A stretch of DNA of 64,000 bases from an uncultured Holophaga sp. GTDB taxonomy: Bacteria; Acidobacteriota; Holophagae; Holophagales; Holophagaceae. Shown here one piece after another: positions 16,145 through 26,579 of this stretch. Positions within the stretch are counted from its first letter, which is position 1. Each line of letters starts with the position of its first letter. The stretch spans positions 3,500,783 to 3,564,782 of the forward strand of contig NZ_OY781925.1 in NCBI RefSeq assembly GCF_963677305.1. The letters run 5' to 3'. The translations under genes and the position numbers were made by a program. The notes below the pieces were generated by a model that worked only from the letters and a program-made list of their open reading frames with translations, was not told the DNA's origin and searched no databases.

Positions 16145-17544
16145 GGCTGGTGCCCGCTGGTGATGGAGCCGGCATCAGGCGCCAGGGTGAAGGCATCCAC
16201 CAGCCCCACCACCATGAGTGCCCCGGCCATGAGGAAGGCCACCTGGAAGTCGCCGAGGGTGGTGGCCGCACCCGTCCCCCCCCGGAGGAAGGCGCCGAAG
16301 CGCAGCCCCAGGGCCCCGATGGCCACACCCATGCCCATGGTGAGCCGCTGGACCAGGGTGCTGAAGCTGTTGGCCGCCCCCATGCGCTCCTGGGGCACAT
16401 CCACGAAGGTGATGGTGGTGATGGCGGTGAGCTGCATGGAGCGGCAGACACCATTCCAGAGCAGGATCACCACAATGAGGGCCAGGGGCAACCGGGGGGT
16501 GAAGAGGGCGCAGGCCGCCACCGAGAGCAGGGTGAAGAGCCCATTGGCCAGGAGGGAGGCCCGGAAACCGAAACGCTTGAGGACCCCGGTGGTCAGGGGC
16601 TTCATGCCCAGATTGCCCACGAAGAGCACGAAGGTGAGCAGCCCAGCGTGGAAGGCGCTCATGCCGAAGCCCACCTGGAAGAGCAGGGGCAACAGGAAGG
16701 GCGTCACGCTCACCGCCGAACGGAAGATCGAGCCGCCCCCCAGGGCGAAGGCGAAGGTCCGCAGGCGCAGGGACTCGAGGTCGATGAGGGGGGCCCTGGC
16801 CCGGCGGGTGGTGAGCACCGCAAGGACACTGCCCACCAGAGTGATGGCCAGGAGGAGCCCCACCAGGCGCCAGTGGAGCACTTGGCGCCGGAGCTCCTCC
16901 AGGGCGATGAGGAAGGCTGTGCAGGCTGCACCCGAGAGGAGGAAGGTCCAGACATCCAGGGGTGGGGGATTCTGGGCCTTCTCATTCCTCACCCAGCGCA
17001 GGGTGAGGATCAGCGCGGCAACACCCAAGGGGATGTTGATGAAGAAGATCCAACGCCAGTCCGCGTAGGTCGTGAGGAAGCCCCCGATGGGCGGCGCCAC
17101 CACCGGGGCCACCAGCCCCGGCCAGACCAGGGTCGCGATGGCCCGGACCAGATCCTTCTTCTCGGTGGCGCGGAGCACCACCAGGCGTCCCACCGGCACC
17201 ATCATGGCCCCGCCCACCCCCTGGATCACCCGGGCCAGGACGAACATCGGCAGGGTGCTGCAGAGTCCGCAGAAGAGGGAGGCTGCCGTGAACACGGCGA
17301 TCGCGGCGGCGAAAACCGTGCGGGTACCGAAGCGGTCAGCCACCCAGCCGCTGATGGGGATGAAGACCGCCAGGGTGAGCATGTAGACCGTCATGCCGAT
17401 GTGGAGGTCCACCGGACTGACCCCGAAGGCCCGGCCCATCTGGGGCATGGCCGTGGCGATGATGGTGCCGTCCAGGTTCTCCATGAAGAAGGCCCCGGCC
17501 ACCAGGGCCACACCAAAGCGGGGATCGCGGGCTGAAATCGCCAT
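16135..17544 (-). CDS. MFS drug:H+ antiporter, DHA2 (EmrB/QacA-like)
   Basis: The 469-residue protein has about 14 membrane segments. It shows DHA2 motifs MENLDGTIIATAMPQM (motif D1 in TM1), GWVADRFGTRTVF (motif A), RVIQGVGGAMMVPVGRLVVLRA (motif B) and WPGLVAPVVAPPIGGFLTTYADWRWIFFINIPLG (motif C). The ATG at 17544 is chosen because TM1 follows directly; the longer frame upstream has no membrane character. It lies convergent to the RND operon and divergent from the DinB-like gene. A second drug exporter next to the RND pump suggests a detoxification neighbourhood. Confidence 0.9.
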   Translation of the reverse strand: MAISARDPRFGVALVAGAFFMENLDGTIIATAMPQMGRAFGVSPVDLHIGMTVYMLTLAVFIPISGWVADRFGTRTVFAAAIAVFTAASLFCGLCSTLPMFVLARVIQGVGGAMMVPVGRLVVLRATEKKDLVRAIATLVWPGLVAPVVAPPIGGFLTTYADWRWIFFINIPLGVAALILTLRWVRNEKAQNPPPLDVWTFLLSGAACTAFLIALEELRRQVLHWRLVGLLLAITLVGSVLAVLTTRRARAPLIDLESLRLRTFAFALGGGSIFRSAVSVTPFLLPLLFQVGFGMSAFHAGLLTFVLFVGNLGMKPLTTGVLKRFGFRASLLANGLFTLLSVAACALFTPRLPLALIVVILLWNGVCRSMQLTAITTITFVDVPQERMGAANSFSTLVQRLTMGMGVAIGALGLRFGAFLRGGTGAATTLGDFQVAFLMAGALMVVGLVDAFTLAPDAGSITSGHQPRK

Positions 17545-17661
17545 GGTGGGATTCTCGCGCAGGCGATGGGAAACCGGATAGGGGAGATTCAAGCCTCTGC
17601 ACCCTTGATTCCCCCGGCCCGGGGAGCGCAACCTGGGCGGAGCCCATCCGGAGGCCCGACC

Positions 17662-18141
17662 ATGCTGCCCGAACTCGCCCCCCTCGCCCTGACCTACGCC
17701 ACCAGCGCCCGCTTCCTGGGGAATCTGCTGGACGACTTCACTCCGGCGGACTGGTACCTCACCGATGCCCAGGGCCACCAGCCCCGATGGATCGTCGGCC
17801 ACCTGGCGGCCTCACGCCTCAAGCTGGCGGCGGCCCTGGGCAGCCCCCTGGAGCCTGTGGCGTGGGAGGCCTGTTTCGCACGCGGAACCTCGCTCCTGGA
17901 CATCCCGCAGGAGCTCCAGGGCCCTGAATGCCTGGAGGTGTTCAGGCAGACCCAGGCGGCCCTGGAGTCCCGCTGGGAGGGCCTGATCCCCGCGGATCTG
18001 GAGCGGCCCATAGGCCGCACACTCCCCAACGGCAGCGACACCGTTCGGGGCATGGTCGCCTTCCTGGCTTGGCACGAGGCCTACCACCTTGGCCAGCTGG
18101 GTCTCCTGAGGCGGCTGGCGGGCAAGGCAGGGCTGGCCTGA
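17662..18141 (+). CDS. DinB-family (four-helix bundle, putative metal-dependent) protein
   Basis: The 159-residue protein has a DinB/YfiT pattern: WIVGHLAASRLKLAAAL (first His) and a late WHEAYHLGQLGLLRRLAG helix carrying two further His. These three His normally bind a divalent metal; biochemical roles range from thiol transfer to unknown. The ATG at 17662 follows GGAGG by 7 bp. Its stop lies inside a perfect 20-bp palindrome shared with the next gene. Confidence 0.75.
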   Translation: MLPELAPLALTYATSARFLGNLLDDFTPADWYLTDAQGHQPRWIVGHLAASRLKLAAALGSPLEPVAWEACFARGTSLLDIPQELQGPECLEVFRQTQAALESRWEGLIPADLERPIGRTLPNGSDTVRGMVAFLAWHEAYHLGQLGLLRRLAGKAGLA

Positions 18142-18151
18142 TCAGGCCAGC
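18132..18151. repeat. Perfect 20-bp palindrome across two convergent stop codons
   Basis: GCTGGCCTGA/TCAGGCCAGC is exactly self-complementary, with its centre between 18141 and 18142. It covers the TGA of the DinB-like gene on one strand and the TGA of the EF-hand gene on the other. It lacks a T tract, so it is not a standard terminator. Confidence 0.8.
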
Positions 18152-18402
18152 ATGTTCACCTGGGTGCCACTGGCCGCAGCCTGCAGACTCACATTCCCGC
18201 CCTGGTTGTACTGGCCTGAGGCCTGGGCTTGCTGCTGCTGATACTGCTGGATCTCATCGGGCGTGACCACGCCGTCCCCGTTGAGGTCCATGGGATCATA
18301 GCTGACCTTCTTGCTAGAGCTAGTGGAGTTGGTGCTGGAGGAAGAGGTGGCGGACTGGACCGCCTGGGAAGCACCTCCGCTCTGGACGCCGCTGATCTGC
18401 AT
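18142..18402 (-). CDS. Small EF-hand protein
   Basis: The 86-residue protein begins at an ATG (18402) with a very good GGAGGGA ribosome site. It has a Ser/Thr/Gln-rich N-terminal half, one canonical calcium-binding loop DLNGDGVVTPDE (D1, N3, D5, E12) near residues 40-51, and a Gln/Ala-rich tail. No signal peptide is evident. Similar single-EF-hand small proteins of unknown function are common in Acidobacteriota and Proteobacteria. The longer frame to 18507 has no start support. Confidence 0.7.
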   Translation of the reverse strand: MQISGVQSGGASQAVQSATSSSSTNSTSSSKKVSYDPMDLNGDGVVTPDEIQQYQQQQAQASGQYNQGGNVSLQAAASGTQVNMLA

Positions 18403-18563
18403 GGCTCCCTCCTGGAGGGTCAATATGGGTCCTGAGCGGGCGTACAGCCAGCCCGAGCCGCCCAATCGCCCACAAGGATCGCCGAATGGACATTGCGCCC
18501 CCCTCACGACTTTGCCCCGGATCGGATGAGGCCGCCCGCCCCCAAGTGGTCTACCCTGGAGCC

Positions 18564-19508
18564 ATGCCCCCCACAGCCGTGCTCCTGCTCAACCTGGGCG
18601 GTCCCGCTACCCTGGAGGAGGTGCGCCCATTCCTCCTGAACCTCTTCCGGGACCGCGAGATCATCAAGCTGGGGCCGCCTCTGCTCCAGCCCCTCATCGC
18701 CCGGATCATCGTGGCCTCGCGCCTCAGGGAGGTCCGGGAGCGCTACGACCTCATCGGCGGCGGAAGCCCCATCCTCCGGGAGACCCGGGCCCAGGCCGCG
18801 GCCCTGGAGGAGTCCCTGGCCCGGGCAGGAAGCCCCATGGAGGTCCATCCAGTCTTCCGCTATGCCCCTCCCAGGGCCAGGGACATCCTCCGGGAATTGG
18901 CCGCCCGGGGCATCCGCCGCCTGCTCCCCGTCACGCTCTACCCCCAGGCCTGCCGGGCCACCACCGGCTCCAGCCTGAGCGAACTCAGGCGCGAGGCGGC
19001 TGCCCTGGACCTGGAACTCCTGCCGGGGGTGCAGTCCTATGCCACCGATCCAGGCTATCTCGACGCCCTGGAGGGACTCCTCCGGAGCACCCTGGCCGAG
19101 GCCCCCGGGGCGACGGTGGTCTTCAGCGCCCACAGCCTGCCGCTGAGCCAGATCCGGGCAGGGGATCCCTATGAGGCCGAGACCCGCGCCACGGTGGAGG
19201 CCCTCAAGTCCCGGCTCGGGGAACTGCCCGGAGGCTGCCGACTGGCCTACCAGAGCAAGGTCGGCCCCGTGGCCTGGCTGGAGCCCTCCCTGGACTCCAC
19301 CCTGCAGGAACTGGCGGGACGGGAGGTCGTGGTGATGCCTGTGAGCTTCGTCAGCGAGCACATCGAAACCCTCTTCGAACTGGACATCCAGTACCGGAAC
19401 CTGGCGGCCCGCTGCGGGATCCGGCGCTACCTGCGGGTCCCAGTCCTTGGAATAAATAAATTATATATATCAACTCTGACCCGCCTCACCCAGGAAGGAC
19501 TCCCATGA
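18564..19508 (+). CDS. hemH: Ferrochelatase
   Basis: The 314-residue protein inserts Fe2+ into porphyrin, the last or second-last haem step depending on pathway. Recognised parts are the N-terminal LLLNLGGPATLEEVRPFL, YDLIGGGSPI, catalytic FSAHSLPLSQI with the metal-binding His, and VVVMPVSFVSEHIETLFELD with the conserved Glu. The length matches bacterial HemH. The ATG at 18564 begins the conserved strand; the frame to 18486 is untypical. It overlaps the porphyrinogen oxidase gene by ATGA. Near its end, codons at 19452-19470 are strikingly A/T-rich. Confidence 0.95.
   Translation: MPPTAVLLLNLGGPATLEEVRPFLLNLFRDREIIKLGPPLLQPLIARIIVASRLREVRERYDLIGGGSPILRETRAQAAALEESLARAGSPMEVHPVFRYAPPRARDILRELAARGIRRLLPVTLYPQACRATTGSSLSELRREAAALDLELLPGVQSYATDPGYLDALEGLLRSTLAEAPGATVVFSAHSLPLSQIRAGDPYEAETRATVEALKSRLGELPGGCRLAYQSKVGPVAWLEPSLDSTLQELAGREVVVMPVSFVSEHIETLFELDIQYRNLAARCGIRRYLRVPVLGINKLYISTLTRLTQEGLP
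19451..19470 (+). other. Run of 20 consecutive A/T bases inside hemH
   Basis: Codons for I-N-K-L-Y-I near the hemH C-terminus are all A/T (ATA, AAT, AAA, TTA, TAT, ATA), giving 20 A/T bases in a row in a GC-rich genome. The run lies 34 bp before the start of the next gene. It contains TATATA, but I find no matching -35 box at 16-18 bp. Confidence 0.6.
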
Positions 19509-20806
19509 GCACCCTTGTGATCGGCGCCGGCATCTCCGGACTCCTCTCCGCCTGGCACCTCCACCGCCGGGGGGAAGCAGTGGAGGTCTGGGAGGCAGAA
19601 GCCCAGGTGGGCGGGTGGATGCAGACCCTGTCCTGGCCTTGCCCCGATGGTCGGGAGGGACGGGTGGAGCGGGGGCCCCAGGGGCTCCTGGTCTCCCCGG
19701 GAAGCCCCACTGACCAGCTCTTCCGGGAGCTGGGCCTCGCGCTCCGGAGCCCCGGCAGAGGCGCCCGCTGGGTGGGCCGGGGCGACCGCCTCATTCCGGT
19801 GCCCGCCCACCCCATGGGCCTGGCCTTCACGCCCCTCATGTCCCTGGGCACCAAGCTCCGCATGGCCCTGGAGCCCTTCCAGCCCGTGCGCCCCGCCGAG
19901 CCGGAGGAGGGGCTCTACGACTTCATCGCCCGCCGGGCAGGCAAGGGCATGGCGGACGAACTCCTGGCCCCCATGGTGGCGGGCATCCTGGCGGCCCCGC
20001 CCCGGCTGCTGAGCGTGGACGCCATCCCCAAGCTGAGGCAATGGGAGTCCTTCGGCAGCCTCTTCAATGGCGTCCGCAAGTCCGGTATCAGCCACCTCAT
20101 GGTCCCGGAAGGGGGCATGGGCAGTCTGCCCCTGCGCCTGGCATCCACGCTGCCCACCGTGCGGACCGGGCTCCGGGCCCGCCGCCTTGAAAAGCGCCCC
20201 GGAGGCTGGCGGGTGGAGGCAGATGGGGAGATCCGGGACGTCGCCCGGGTCATCCTGGCTCTGCCTGCCTTCGAAGCCTCGGCCCTCCTGGCCCCCCACG
20301 CTGAACCCAGCGCCCGGGCCCTGGCCGCCATCCCCTACACCTCAGTCAAGCTCTGGCACAGCCGCCACCAGCCCCTGGCCCCTTACCGGGACGGCTTCGG
20401 CTTCCTCATTGACCCCGAATACGGACGCCCCTACCTGGGTACCCTGGTCCCCTCCTGGATCGACCCGGGCTCGGCCCCCCCCGACCTCATGCAATTGAGG
20501 AGCTTCATCGGCGACTCGGCCCTCTGGGACGACCCGGAGCCGGGACAGCCCAAGGACTGGCCCTGGACCGAGGGACACCTGAAGCGCTGGCTGCCTGGGC
20601 TCGGGCCGGCCCTCCAGACCCGGGAGGAGAGCAGCCCCGACGCCATCCCCCGGCCGGAAGTGGGCCACCGCGCCCGGGTCCGGGAGGCCCTGGCAGGCCT
20701 GCCCCCCGGCATCGAGTGGGCCAGCAATGCCCGCTTTGGCGTGGGCGCCCGGGATGTCATCGAGGGGCTTCCCGCACTCTTCGCGGATCAAGCCCCGTCC
20801 CATTGA
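19505..20806 (+). CDS. hemY: Oxygen-dependent protoporphyrinogen/coproporphyrinogen oxidase, FAD-binding
   Basis: The 433-residue protein has an FAD dinucleotide fold at the N-terminus, VIGAGISGLLSAWHLHRRGEAVEVWEAEAQVGGW. It continues as a HemY/HemG flavoprotein: GPQGLLVSPGSPTDQLFRELGL, LLAPMVAGILAAPPRLLSVDAIPKLRQWE and MVPEGGMGSLPLRL, ending with GIEWASNARFGVGARDVIEG. It oxidises the porphyrinogen before iron insertion by the overlapping hemH product. From sequence alone I cannot tell the protoporphyrin-dependent from the coproporphyrin-dependent pathway; HemQ was not seen in the window. Confidence 0.88.
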   Translation: MSTLVIGAGISGLLSAWHLHRRGEAVEVWEAEAQVGGWMQTLSWPCPDGREGRVERGPQGLLVSPGSPTDQLFRELGLALRSPGRGARWVGRGDRLIPVPAHPMGLAFTPLMSLGTKLRMALEPFQPVRPAEPEEGLYDFIARRAGKGMADELLAPMVAGILAAPPRLLSVDAIPKLRQWESFGSLFNGVRKSGISHLMVPEGGMGSLPLRLASTLPTVRTGLRARRLEKRPGGWRVEADGEIRDVARVILALPAFEASALLAPHAEPSARALAAIPYTSVKLWHSRHQPLAPYRDGFGFLIDPEYGRPYLGTLVPSWIDPGSAPPDLMQLRSFIGDSALWDDPEPGQPKDWPWTEGHLKRWLPGLGPALQTREESSPDAIPRPEVGHRARVREALAGLPPGIEWASNARFGVGARDVIEGLPALFADQAPSH

Positions 20807-20837
20807 TGTCGAAGAAGGGAGGCAGAGCCGAGCGTCC

Positions 20838-22815
<1,978 letters not shown>

Positions 22816-22838
<23 letters not shown>

Positions 22839-24489
22839 CCTTGCGGAGGGCCATGTCCAGGGTCAGGCGCCCCTCGGGGACCTTCAGGAGAAGGCTGGCC
22901 CCCAGGTAGATCAGGGAGCCGAAGGCGATGAGGGGCAGCAAGCGCTCGGCCAGGTGCCAGAAGCCCCGGAAGCTACCCAGCCCCAGGAGCCTGGCCCCAG
23001 CCCAGACCGCCAACCCCATGGGAATACTGGAGGCGATCATGACCCCCCAGCCCCCCAGGACCCGCCGGTAGGGCAGCGCGGGCAGCCGATGGGCCAGACA
23101 GGGCACCAGCACCGCAAGGCTCGCCAAACTGGCCAGGGCGTTGGCCAGCGCCATGCCCCGGGTGCCCAGGGGGCCCATGAGGAGCGCCGAGAAGAGGATG
23201 TTGGCCCCCAGACTCACCAGGGCTGCCAGGGCCGGGTTCCGGTAGTCCTTCAGGGCATAGAGGGACTGGGCCAGGATCCGTCCCGTGGCGATGAAGAGGA
23301 GTCCCACGCACTGGAAGGCGAGGGTGTCCCCGGTCCAGGCCACGGAGGCGGTATCGAAGCGGCCGCTCTGGAAGATGAGGGCGATGATGGGCCGGGCCAG
23401 CACCGCCATGCCCACGCTGGCAGGGATGGCCAGGAAGGCCGTTCCCCGCAGGGCACCGCTGAGGCTCTCCCTCAGGCCATCCAGATCCCCGGCATCCACC
23501 AACCGGCTCATGAGGGGCAGGCTCACAGTGGCCACACTGGCAGAGAAGAGCCCCAGCACCAGTTCCCCCATCATGTTGGAGTTGAAGAGCACGGTCTGGG
23601 AGCCCACGGCCAGCCGGGAGGCCAGGAAGGTGGAGACGAAGACATTGATGGGGTGGATCCCCGTGCCGAGGAGCCCCGGAGCCATGCGCCGGAAGGCCTT
23701 GCCCACCCCGGGATGCCGGCCGTGGAAGCCCCACTTGATGCGGTAGCCCAGGCTGCGGAAGGAGGGCCAGAGGACGAAGAGCTGCACCACCCCGCCCACC
23801 AGCACGGCAACGGCGAAGAAGCGGCTGGCCATCCGGGGGTCCCGGGCGGCCCCGGGCACCCACTTCATGCACCCGTAGCCGAAGGCCATGAAGGCCAGGT
23901 TCCAGAAGGTGGAGACCGAGGCGGGCAGCCCGAAGCGTCCCTTGAGGTTCAGCACGGCCGAAAGACCCGCTGTCAGGCTCACCAGAGCCAGGTAGGGGAA
24001 CATGATCCGCCCCAGGGCCGTGGTGAGGACCACCTCGGGGGGGGCCGTCCGGGTACCGGCCAGCACCTGGCCCAGGGCCATCAGCTGCGTCCCCACCGAG
24101 GAGCCCGGAGCCAGGCGCCCCAGCATGAGGAGGCCCGTCAGCGCGCCCATGAGGAAGATCCCCAGGACACAGATGAGCAGCAGGACCGAGGCCAGGGTCC
24201 CCAGAAAGCGGGCGGCCAGTTCCACCCCGGCCTCCTGGCCCTCCCAGGCCTCCGTCTCGCTGAGGGTGGGCAGGAAGGCGCTGGTCATGGTCCCCTCCGC
24301 CGTGAAGCGGCGCAGGAGATTGGGCAGGCGGAAGGCCACGAAGAAGGCGTCAGCAGCGGGCCCCACCCCCAGGAAGGTCGCCAGGAGCCGGGACTGGAGC
24401 ATGCCCGAGATCCGGGAGAGGAGGGTCATGGCCCCCACCACCACCGCCGAGCGGAGGTGGGAAACGGAGGACTTCGATGCATCTGCCAT
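22816..24489 (-). CDS. murJ: Lipid II flippase MurJ (MviN)
   Basis: The 557-residue protein has about 14 membrane helices. It has the MurJ opening AMTLLSRISGMLQSRLLATFLGVGPAADAFFVAFRLPNLLRRFTAEGTMTSAFLPTL, which includes the essential Arg and the DAFxxAFRxPN/RRxxAEG pattern. It moves lipid II to the periplasmic side of the inner membrane for peptidoglycan synthesis. The ATG at 24489 matches the family N-terminus, but GGAGGG directly abuts it, so spacing is poor. A GTG at 24531 is an alternative. It diverges from the LpxH-like gene. Confidence 0.93.
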
Positions 24490-24585
24490 CCCTCCATTCG
24501 ACCATGAAACCGGGCCCTCCCCCCTTTTCACAGCGCGGGAGCGGGACCATCACGAGACCTTCACGCCCGCCCAGCATCCTGGGGC

Positions 24586-25344
24586 ATGCCGCGCGTCCGC
24601 ACCATCTTCCTCTCCGACCTCCACCTGGGCACCCGGGCCTGCCAGGCCGAGCGTCTGCTGGACTTCCTCAAGGTCTATCCCGCAGAGAACCTCTTCCTGC
24701 TGGGGGATATCGTCGACTTCTGGGCGATGCAGCGCTCCCAGCAGTGGGATGCCACTCACAACACGGTCATCCAGAAGCTCCTGAAGAGGGCCCGCCAGGG
24801 GGAGCGGGTGATGGTGATCCCCGGCAACCACGACGAGGCCCTGAGGGACTACTGCGGCAGCGACTTCGGCGGCATCCGCCTGGAGCGGGAGCATGTCTAT
24901 GAGCACCCGGATGGCCGCCGATTCCTTCTGGTGCATGGTGACGAGTTCGACCACGTCACCCTCTACCACAAGTGGGTGGCCCTCCTGGGGGATGCCTCGT
25001 ACAACGCCCTGGTGCGCGTTAACCTCTGGATCTCCTGGATTCGCCGACAGCTGGGCATGAGGGGGCACTGGTCCCTGGCGGGCTTCGCCAAGCGCAAGGT
25101 CAAGCGGGCCCTGGAGTATCTCTTCGAGTTCGAGGGCCATGTCCTGAAGGCGGCCCGGGGCCGCGGCCTGGACGGCGTGATCTGCGGGCATGTCCACTGG
25201 GCCCGCGTGCGGGAGGAGGGTGGCCTCCTCTACATGAACTGCGGGGACTGGGTGGACAGCTGCACGGCCCTGGTGGAGCACCTGGACGGGCGCTTCGAGA
25301 TCATCGAGTGGGGCCGGGCCGTGACGGAGGAGGTGGCGGCATGA
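24586..25344 (+). CDS. UDP-2,3-diacylglucosamine diphosphatase-like metallophosphoesterase (LpxH family)
   Basis: The 252-residue calcineurin-like enzyme shows the complete metal motif series: DLHLG (residues 11-15), GDIVDFW, GNHDE, HGDEFD and GHVHWARV. Helical LpxH-type insertion residues lie in the middle (WISWIRRQLGMRGHWSL). LpxH-family enzymes cleave UDP-2,3-diacylglucosamine in lipid A synthesis; longer YbbF-like members near glycosyltransferases may act on other nucleotide-linked lipids. It overlaps the following GT4 gene by ATGA, so a joint role in envelope lipid assembly is inferred. Confidence 0.75.
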   Translation: MPRVRTIFLSDLHLGTRACQAERLLDFLKVYPAENLFLLGDIVDFWAMQRSQQWDATHNTVIQKLLKRARQGERVMVIPGNHDEALRDYCGSDFGGIRLEREHVYEHPDGRRFLLVHGDEFDHVTLYHKWVALLGDASYNALVRVNLWISWIRRQLGMRGHWSLAGFAKRKVKRALEYLFEFEGHVLKAARGRGLDGVICGHVHWARVREEGGLLYMNCGDWVDSCTALVEHLDGRFEIIEWGRAVTEEVAA

Positions 25345-26516
25345 AGGTCCTCAAGGTCACGGATGTCTACTTCCCCCGCATGACGGGTGTCTGCACCGCC
25401 ATCCAGACCTATCGGAGCCAGCTGGCGGCCCAGGGCATCGAGACCCTGCTCATCGCCCCGGACTATGGCCCGGCCCAGGATCCTCCGGGTACCACCCGCC
25501 TGCCCTCCTTCGCCGCGCCCTTCGACCATGAGGACCGCCTCGTACGTCCGGGTCGCTTCCGCCGGGCGGCCCTCCGGCTGGCGGAGGGCTGCGACCTCGT
25601 TCACATCCATACCCCCTTCTCGGCCCACGGCGCGGGACTTGCCGCCGCCCGGCGCTTCGGCCTGCCCGTGGTGGCCACCTACCACACCCTCTTCGAGGAA
25701 TACCTCCACCTCTATGCCCGCTTCCTGCCCCGGGGCTTCAGCCGCCCCCTGGCCCGGCATCTCTCCCGTCGGCACTGCAACCAGATGGATGCGGTGGTGG
25801 TGCCCTCCTCGGCCATGGCGGAGCGGCTCCGGTCCTACGGCGTCACGAAGCCCATCCACATACTGCCCACGGGTATCCCCATTGAACGCTTCGCCCGGGG
25901 CGACCGCAGGCGCTTCCGGGCCGCCCAGGGCATCCCCGAGGAGCGACCTGTGGCCCTCTTCCTGGGACGCGTCGCCCGGGAGAAGAATCTGGGCTTTCTC
26001 CTGGAGGCCTTCCGCTGTGCATTGGCGGACTGCCCGGAACTGCTGCTCATCCTGGCCGGAGAGGGACCCGCCGAGCCCGAGCTCCGCAGCCGCATCCAGA
26101 GCTGGGGGCTGGAGGACTCGGTGCGATTCCTGGGCAACATGGACCGGGTCATCGCCCTGCCGGACTGCCTGGCGGGCGTGGATCTCTTCGCCTTCGCCTC
26201 CAAGACCGAGACCCAGGGTCTGGTCCTGCTGGAGGCCATGGCCGCGGGACTCCCAGTGGTCTCCCTCGCCGAGATGGGCACCCGGGACATCCTCCAGCCA
26301 GCCTCAGGGGCCCGGGTACCAGAGGAGGACCCCACAGCCTTCGGCAGCGCCCTGGCCGAGGTGGCGCAGGACCAGGATCTGCGGAGCCGCATGTCCGAAG
26401 CCTCCCGGGCCTGGGTGGGCGTATGGTCCGACACGGCCCTCACAGCCCGCCTCGCAGATCTCTACCGGAAGCTGATCCGGGAGAGAGGGGAACGGGCTGC
26501 CTTGCCTGGATTCTGA
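25341..26516 (+). CDS. GT4-family glycosyltransferase (PimB/MgtA-like)
   Basis: The 391-residue protein is a GT-B fold retaining transferase. The N-terminal domain contains VTDVYFPRMTGVCTAIQTY, HIHTPFSAHGAGLAAARRFGLPVVATYHTLFEEYLH and an LPTGIPIERF linker. The C-terminal domain contains LFLGRVAREKNLGFLLEAF, LAGEGP and FAFASKTETQGLVLLEAMAAGLPVV, with the E-x7-E nucleotide-sugar motif. Related enzymes glycosylate diacylglycerol or phosphatidylinositol. Coupling to an LpxH-like hydrolase fits a membrane glycolipid or lipid A-related product; acceptor and sugar are unknown. Confidence 0.85.
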   Translation: MKVLKVTDVYFPRMTGVCTAIQTYRSQLAAQGIETLLIAPDYGPAQDPPGTTRLPSFAAPFDHEDRLVRPGRFRRAALRLAEGCDLVHIHTPFSAHGAGLAAARRFGLPVVATYHTLFEEYLHLYARFLPRGFSRPLARHLSRRHCNQMDAVVVPSSAMAERLRSYGVTKPIHILPTGIPIERFARGDRRRFRAAQGIPEERPVALFLGRVAREKNLGFLLEAFRCALADCPELLLILAGEGPAEPELRSRIQSWGLEDSVRFLGNMDRVIALPDCLAGVDLFAFASKTETQGLVLLEAMAAGLPVVSLAEMGTRDILQPASGARVPEEDPTAFGSALAEVAQDQDLRSRMSEASRAWVGVWSDTALTARLADLYRKLIRERGERAALPGF

Positions 26517-26574
26517 TCTCGGGCGATTCAGACCGGAACCTGCGCTGATGCCTTCGGCACACCAGAATCCAGGC
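26504..26574 (+). repeat. 12-bp perfect inverted repeat flanking a gene junction
   Basis: GCCTGGATTCTG (26504-26515, the end of the glycosyltransferase gene) is exactly repeated in inverse orientation as CAGAATCCAGGC (26563-26574). The spacing is 47 bp, just before the next gene. It could form a long hairpin in the mRNA between the two genes. Confidence 0.55.
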
Positions 26575-26579
26575 TTAGG

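Noticed and set aside
19441..19475. The A/T run in hemH as a promoter for hemY
   Set aside because: No -35 element fits at 16-18 bp upstream of any TATATA register; kept only as an unusual composition feature.
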